Origin: Isoetes taiwanensis
Taxonomy: Eukaryota > Streptophyta > Lycopodiopsida > Isoetales > Isoetaceae
Assembly: GCA_021234155.1 (NCBI GenBank)
Contig: JAJEKV010000011.1
Location: forward strand, 23,198,416-23,262,415
Direction of reading: 5' to 3'
Length of the DNA: 64,000 nt
The position numbers and the translations under genes were made by a program. Numbering within the stretch: the first letter of the stretch is position 1; each line of letters opens with the position of its first letter. Positions 59,056 through 64,000 of the stretch are shown one piece after another. Below the pieces are notes generated by a model. It was not told the DNA's origin and ran no database searches. It worked only from the letters and a program-made list of their open reading frames with translations.

Positions 59056-59740
59056 ACTTAAAACTACTTTTAATATCAAAGTATGATGAGTTTATGATGC
59101 ACAAGGAGGTCTTATTCCTTAGACACTTATTTTTGCATATTTTCTTCGAGAAGTGAAGCAAAAAAAGGTTGATTGGTTGAGTTTTAAGACACATTCCATT
59201 GAGAATTCGAGGTTCTAAGAAAATTGGAAAGGAGGTCTGACATGCCCCCCTCACGTATGACTACCCTACCATACATGGCAAGATACGATCTTCTCCCTCC
59301 AATGACACATTGTCAGACGGGCCTTTTGTCCAACGCATTTGGGATGGGCAAGTAGATGAGTAGAGGATATGGGAGTGTAGTTTTGTCCCTTCCTTTATGG
59401 GCACGTATGGGTACACATCATGATAAGAATACAATGTGGCACCTCGAAGTGTGGCGCCCATCCATCCATTGGCTCCTATCCCTTTGGCTCCTATTCGAAA
59501 CCTTTGGCTCCTATCCCAGGCTAAGACTCAATAGGGAGTACGACTGGTGGCTAGGGCCTCTAGATAATGCAGGTAGATTCATGCCAGTGGCGTTTGCTGG
59601 CAATAGAACATTGCTAGAGTTGCCCATTCCATCCACCCCTCATGTACATACTTTGCAAATAGAGAAGAGCATTGGGTCTCAATGATAGCATCTCAGACCG
59701 AGGTTTGCAAATAGGTTGAAGAGCATTGGATCTCAATGAT
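59056..59740. other. Noncoding stretch with short duplications
   Basis: TTGGCTCCTATCC recurs three times at about 59470-59518, and a ~52-bp duplication (TTTGCAAATAG..GAAGAGCATTGG..) spans about 59651-59752. No gene is seen. Confidence 0.5.
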
Positions 59741-59756
59741 AGCATGTCAGACACAA

Positions 59757-60780
59757 AGCTGGCTCCGCCAGGTCACAGACCCTGCTTTACACCGCGTCTT
59801 TCTTAAAGCTAAGAAAGCTAGGTACATTGTAGCGTATCAAGGGGAAATGTTTTACCTCTTGGAACGTCACTCCAGGACTTTCTGGCAAAGGGTTCTTAGA
59901 AAGCCAGTATAGCCCACAAGGAACATCACTCCCGAGCAGTGGAGGCAATACTTGCAACAGCTATATGACCCTCCGGGTGCACAGGCAACATTACCCCTGC
60001 AAGAAGGCCCAGTCCTGGAAATCACAGATTCGGACGTGAAACAAGGCTTACAGCGTCTTGCCAATGGGAAAGCACCAGACCTGGATGGTATGCAGGCAGA
60101 ATTGCTCAAGTGGGCAGGGCCATCCATAGTACCGGTGCTGACTGCCTTGTTCAACAAGGCTTCCCAGGAAAGCTTCCCACTGCAGTGGACTAATAGCAGA
60201 GTTGTTCCCATCTATAAGACAAGTGACCCGCATTGCCCAGCCAAGTACGAACAATCATGGTCAGTTCGGTATTTGCAAAACTGTTTGCTGGGATTCTTGA
60301 GCAGTAGCTGGGCAGAGGCAACAGAGGTGCGGGCCCTCATCCATGCAGGATTCAGACCCCGGCACTCAACCATTGACCACATCTTCACGTTGCGAATTCT
60401 GGTTGAAGATAGCAAGAACCGCGCCGTCAGGATCTATATTGTTGTTTCGTGGATTTTGCGAAGGCGTTTGACATTGTGCCTCGGGAAAAACTATGGGCAA
60501 GATTGCGACAGCTAGGGGTTCCTGTAGATTTGCAGAATGCAGGCTATCTGAAAGATGCTCGGGTCAGTTGCAGCCGTCAAGCCAACCATTTCATAGTAGT
60601 ATCGGGGTTTGCCAGGGATGCCCTCTCTCCCCAACATGGTTTGGGCTTTACATTGATCAATTGGAGAGCTGGCTTGCTGATAATGGGGGCGACGGAGCTC
60701 ACCTTCGCACCAGATCAGGCAGTTAATATATGCTGATGATGTGGACCTCCTAGCTTACACACCAGCAGACATACAACATG
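59757..60780 (+). pseudogene. LINE ORF2 reverse transcriptase fragment, plus strand
   Basis: Order: VFLKAKKARYIVAYQGEMFY, HSRTFWQRVLRKP, a TAG, QWRQYLQQLYDPPG, LQRLANGKAPDLDGMQAELL, FPLQWTNSRVVPIYK, AGFRPRHSTIDHIFTL, DFAKAFDIVPREKLWARLRQ, CQGCPLSP and YADDVDLLAYTPAD. This covers the reverse transcriptase fingers and palm to the catalytic YADD and then stops. It starts at the same protein position as the minus-strand copy near 15.2 kb. Frameshifts near 60440 and 60640 and one stop inactivate it. Confidence 0.88.
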
Positions 60781-60782
60781 AT

Positions 60783-60945
60783 AGTTTGAAATTGGTAGTC
60801 GTTGTAGTAAGTGTGAGTCAGCTTTTAATGGGTGAGACTTTGGAGTTGATAGTAGGTGTGAGTAAACTCCTAATGGATAGTACTTTGAAATTGGTAGTAA
60901 ATGTGACTAAGCTCCTCAATGTGTGATGGTTTGGAATTGGTAAGC
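60783..60945. repeat. Degenerate ~54-bp tandem repeat
   Basis: Three to four imperfect units of TTTGAAATTGGTAGT...GTGAGT..CTCCTAATGG follow immediately after the LINE breakpoint. A later GGAATTGGTAGTAGG piece occurs inside the next repeat too. Confidence 0.7.
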
Positions 60946-60997
60946 AAGTATGTATGTGAGGGGTGACACTTTGGAATTAGTACTAGGACTACATGGG

Positions 60998-61325
60998 TGG
61001 GCCCAAACCGAGGCGAGGCCTTGACCGAAGGCCGAGGCCGAGCCAAGAAATAGTCCCAAAGATGTTCAAACCGAGGCGAGGCCCCGGAGGGGCCGAGCCG
61101 AGGAAGGGTGCAAAAGAAAAGGTTGGAATTGGTAGTAGGTATGTGGGGCCCAAATCGAGGCGAGGCCTCGGTCGAAGGCCGAGGCCGAGCCGAGGAATAG
61201 TTCCAAGGATGTCCAAACCGAGGCGAGGCCCCGGAGGGGCCGAGCCGAGGAAGGCTGCGAAAGAAAAGAGCACGTGGGTGGGTCCAGATCGAGGCGAGGC
61301 TCTGGAGGAGCCGAGCCGAGGAATG
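60998..61325. repeat. GC-rich tandem repeat of CGAGGCGAGGCC hairpins
   Basis: Two units of about 140 bp plus a partial third share GGGCCCAAACCGAGGCGAGG and CCCCGGAGGGGCCGAGCCGA. Each unit contains two foldbacks of the form CGAGGCGAGGCC ... GGCCGAGCCGAGG. Open frames through it on both strands are artefacts of repetition and GC content. Confidence 0.85.
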
Positions 61326-61462
61326 AGTGCAAGGGAAAAGGGTCGGGCCCTTTTCTAGTTGTTATATGTGTGTTAGTGGGTTACGTACTATTGGGTTTTT
61401 TGCAGGGCTTATATCTGCGCACATTCAATGACTCCGTCATGAGCACCCCAGTGCCTCTGCAA

Positions 61463-62115
61463 TGAGTGCATCTGGGCACCCCAGTGGCTCCGCAATGAGC
61501 ACCTCTGAGCAACCTACCAACTCCGCTATGAGCACCTCCGAGCATCCCAGTGGCTCCACTTCGTCAACCAATAAATCTTCAATGCCGTCTATTGATGAGC
61601 TTCGAGCATTAAGGTTTTGATCTCTCTAATTCTTTCTCTCTCATTTTGATTTGGGCAGCCATTTGATCACTTGGGTATTTATCTTTTGCCTATAGAAATG
61701 AAACTTCTTCATCTTCCACATCAAGAAAAAGACAAGCAACAAAAACTTGGCTTCGAGATGATCCATTGGAGTGACTTGCTAGGCAGTACGACAACTGTTG
61801 GTGCAAACAATGCAAAGGCACTAGCAAAAGAATGTATACCACGAGACGAGATCACAAAATGAAGTACGGTTTGATGCCAAATGCTCCACCTACGTCCGAC
61901 CTTGAGTTAAATGCACGACAAGAAGCAGATGAGATAAAAGTGTGTATTAAGCATTTCTATTATTTATTTCATACAATATTCTAATCCTCTTTTAATATAT
62001 ACGACTTGTCGTAGTATTTGGACATGCTTCACAAAAATCCGGAACTTGCTGAGACATCAGATAGCCCCAGGTCATCTAGATCATCGGGTCCGCTACCCTG
62101 GTATTCTAGAAGTTC
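61463..62115 (+). pseudogene. 5' part of a second Tnp2-like transposase gene
   Basis: Three exon-like pieces join in phase: about 61463-61616, 61671-61943 and 62016-62115. The first encodes a small repeat (HPSGSAMSTSEQPTNSAMST) ending SIDELRAL. The second reads RKRQATKTWLRDDPLE, a TGA, then YDNCWCKQCKGTSKRMYTTR and RDHKMKYGLMP; the CxxC...H pattern is typical of the N-terminus of plant Tnp2 proteins. The third reads YLDMLHKNPELAETSDSPRS. The gene is not followed by a transposase core, so it is truncated, and the TGA makes it non-functional. It is a different protein from the one at 45-50 kb. Confidence 0.5.
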
Positions 62116-62685
62116 TAGTTCAGAATGGACGTGCCAGAACACACTCAACTTTAATTTAAAATTCAAGTTTGTGTTTGGGGGGGAAGTCCAATTGAAATTT
62201 AAATTTATCCCCAATAGTGACATGCGCGTCAACTTTAAATACTTCAGTATTGCAATTTTGGGAGTTCTAATTTCCCAAACCTTCTCGAAGAACGTCGATG
62301 GCACAACCCAACACAAAGGTGCGTTTATCTCCAACAACTGGTATTGTCTCGTTCTAAGCTTGCATTATTTGCTACAAAATGCTTTGAATGTTGTGATTTT
62401 CTTGATTTCTTTTCAAGTGCACCATATGCATATGTTGTGGATAGAAACCACAATTCCGTTAATTTGAAACTATTCCACATTTCATTTTTTTGAAAATGGC
62501 ATAAAAATGCGTCTTTCACACTTGATTTTGAGGTTCTTTGGAGTAACAGATAGGATTTTAAGGCTTCAATTTCCAAAGAATATGGTTTAAGATTGATCAA
62601 AGCATTAAAATATGAACATAAAATACGCATTAAAAAATAATTTTATGAAAATTTTGCAGAAATATAGTAGATAAATGGTCTATTT
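62116..62685. other. Noncoding stretch
   Basis: No gene is recognised; open frames here have no family features. Confidence 0.4.
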
Positions 62686-63245
62686 ACATGAACTTTAGTT
62701 GTAGAAAAGTTAAGACTCTAACCTTTTAGACCAATATATTAGGTCTAATTCGAGGTCACGTTGCAAGAATAGAAACCCTTCTCGGCCATATCTCGCACTT
62801 AGCGCAAGAATCGATGCAAAAATACAAATTTTAGCTGTAAAAAAACTAAGATTCCGACCTTTCAGATCAATATACTATGTCCAATTGGAGGTGGCAATGG
62901 CAAGGATAGCATACTCTTCTTTGCCACATCTCGCGCTAAGCCGAGTGTTAATGCAAGAATTTAAATTTTAGTTGTACAAATTAAATGCCACATGGCAAGA
63001 ATAGCAACCCATTCTCTGTCACATCTCGCGCTAGGCGCGGGGGTTAATGTAAAAATACAAATTCATGTTGTAAAAAAACTAAGAATTTAACCTTTCAGAT
63101 CAATATACTTAGTCCAATTGGATGTTGTATGACAAGAATAGTAAACCTTCTCTGCCATCTTGGGCTCGTGACAAGGCAAAATAGCAGTCTTTTTCTTTTT
63201 CCCCTCTTTTCGCGCTAAGCGCGAGATGTGGCAGAGAAGGATCTG
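62686..63245. repeat. Degenerate ~130-bp repeats with CGCGCTAAGCGCGAG hairpins
   Basis: Units share CTAAGATT..ACCTTTCAGATCAATATACT (about 62709, 62848, 63080), TGTAAAAAAACTAAG and CACATCTCGCGCTA. The last motif appears inverted at 63208-63240 (CGCGCTAAGCGCGAGATGTG), so the array ends in an inverted copy. At least one unit has an internal deletion. Confidence 0.7.
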
Positions 63246-64000
63246 TTAGTCATCTTTTGCTTCCCCTCATTTCTCATATAAAATCTAAAAGCAGATAATT
63301 AAAAGCATTTTAAGAGTATTATACAGGAACTTAATCGATTTGACAGTACCCATTTCTCAATTTCAAGCCAGAAAGCACCCATGTCATCTATTATAGTTAA
63401 GAGTTTTTGGATAGATGAAGAAAAGAGGTGATTTTCTTACCTCAATTTGTAAAGAGCTGAAGAGCTTTGATTTCTCTTGCCTGACTGCTTCACCAAGGTA
63501 AATCTGTCAAATGCTTGCCAAACTAGAGCCCATCAAACTCATAGAAGGTAAGAATAGGAGCTCGCGCATTGAGGCCCTAATTGGGGCGCCAGGTGCCAGG
63601 AGCTCACTCAGCGCTAGGCACCAGGAACTCACATTGGCCGCTAGGCGTCAAGGGAAGAAAAACGAGAGAAACAATAAAACTCGTCTGGCCGCTAGGGGCT
63701 AGGCGCTAGATAAAGACGTTCCCATTCAAGAAGAAAAAAGAACCAACTTAACTTCGAAATTTGTATTCCGTGGGAAGCCCATAACACTCGGGGGGAAATC
63801 CAAATTTTAATAGTAGGCAAGAAACTCAAAAAAGTAACACTGGGCGGGAAGCTTAAAAACAACACTCGGGGGAAACCAAAAATTAGAACTAGGCAGGAAC
63901 CCTGAAACTAACCCCGAAACTGACAACCCTGAAACTGACACATGGGGCCCCGAAACTCATACCCAGTGGGTTCAAAGTCGTGGAATAATTTCAAATTAAT
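63246..64000. other. Noncoding end of the window with short repeats
   Basis: GCTAGGCGC-type words recur at 63590-63710, AACACTCGGGGG appears twice (about 63785, 63871) and CCGAAACTGACA/CCTGAAACTGACA repeats at 63910-63960. No gene is seen. Confidence 0.45.

Noticed and set aside
61066-61332. 88-codon minus-strand frame over the GC-rich hairpins
   Set aside because: Product of the tandem repeat; the sequence repeats with the DNA unit.

Overview
This 64 kb window is nuclear DNA from a land plant with a large, transposon-rich genome. The evidence is GT-AG introns, a plastid-type RsmG methyltransferase, an OCTOPUS/DUF740-like plant protein, an MTPC1-like metal transporter fragment, and many layers of plant-type LINE, Ty3/gypsy and Tnp2 elements. 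I see no prokaryotic operon, rRNA or CRISPR signal. The exact lineage cannot be read from the sequence; a fern or another large-genome vascular plant would fit, but that is a guess.

Layout. 1-5.4 kb: noncoding sequence, an old LINE fragment, a decayed gypsy reverse transcriptase and a small foldback. 5.5-8.1 kb: an apparently intact seven-exon rsmG gene (+). 8.6-12.2 kb: a GC-rich repeat family arranged as a ~3.5 kb inverted duplication, ending in a poly-Glu-type purine microsatellite. 13.2-15.3 kb: a truncated FCP1-like phosphatase C-terminus next to another piece of the GC-rich repeat and a reverse-strand LINE. 15.3-19.5 kb: no gene found. 19.5-25.6 kb: a full-length but dead chromodomain Ty3/gypsy element with 5-bp target duplication. 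25.6-27.6 kb: a GC-rich orphan ORF and a second gag pseudogene. 28.2-34.0 kb: two abutting noncoding elements that share ends but not interiors. 35.4-36.7 kb: orphan C-terminal exons of an MTPC1-like cation transporter (-). 37.4-39.5 kb: a four-exon gene with a SAM-like domain and a DUF8039-like region (-), with one in-frame stop in the SAM domain. 40.0-44.4 kb: a ~687-bp tandem array bounded by ~265-bp direct repeats. 45.0-49.8 kb: a Tnp2-like transposase gene whose three coding exons join into an uninterrupted ORF of ~1186 codons (+). 51.6-53.1 kb: a Rep-like ORF remnant (-) split by a TIR-bounded element packed with a CGCGTACGCG palindrome at ~23-bp spacing. 54.3-55.6 kb: an intact OCTOPUS/DUF740-like gene (-). 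56-64 kb: foldbacks, two more LINE pieces, a GC-rich hairpin tandem repeat, the 5' part of a second Tnp2-like gene and further degenerate repeats.

The likely host genes are rsmG, the DUF740-like gene and, if not a fragment, the MTPC1-like gene. They are unrelated in function (plastid 16S rRNA methylation, polarity/vascular signalling, metal transport), so the locus is not a functional cluster. The intact Tnp2-like gene, the SAM/DUF8039-like gene and the palindrome-array element are the parts most worth following. Exon joins were inferred by hand from GT-AG signals, reading phase and family resemblance; none is supported by transcripts.
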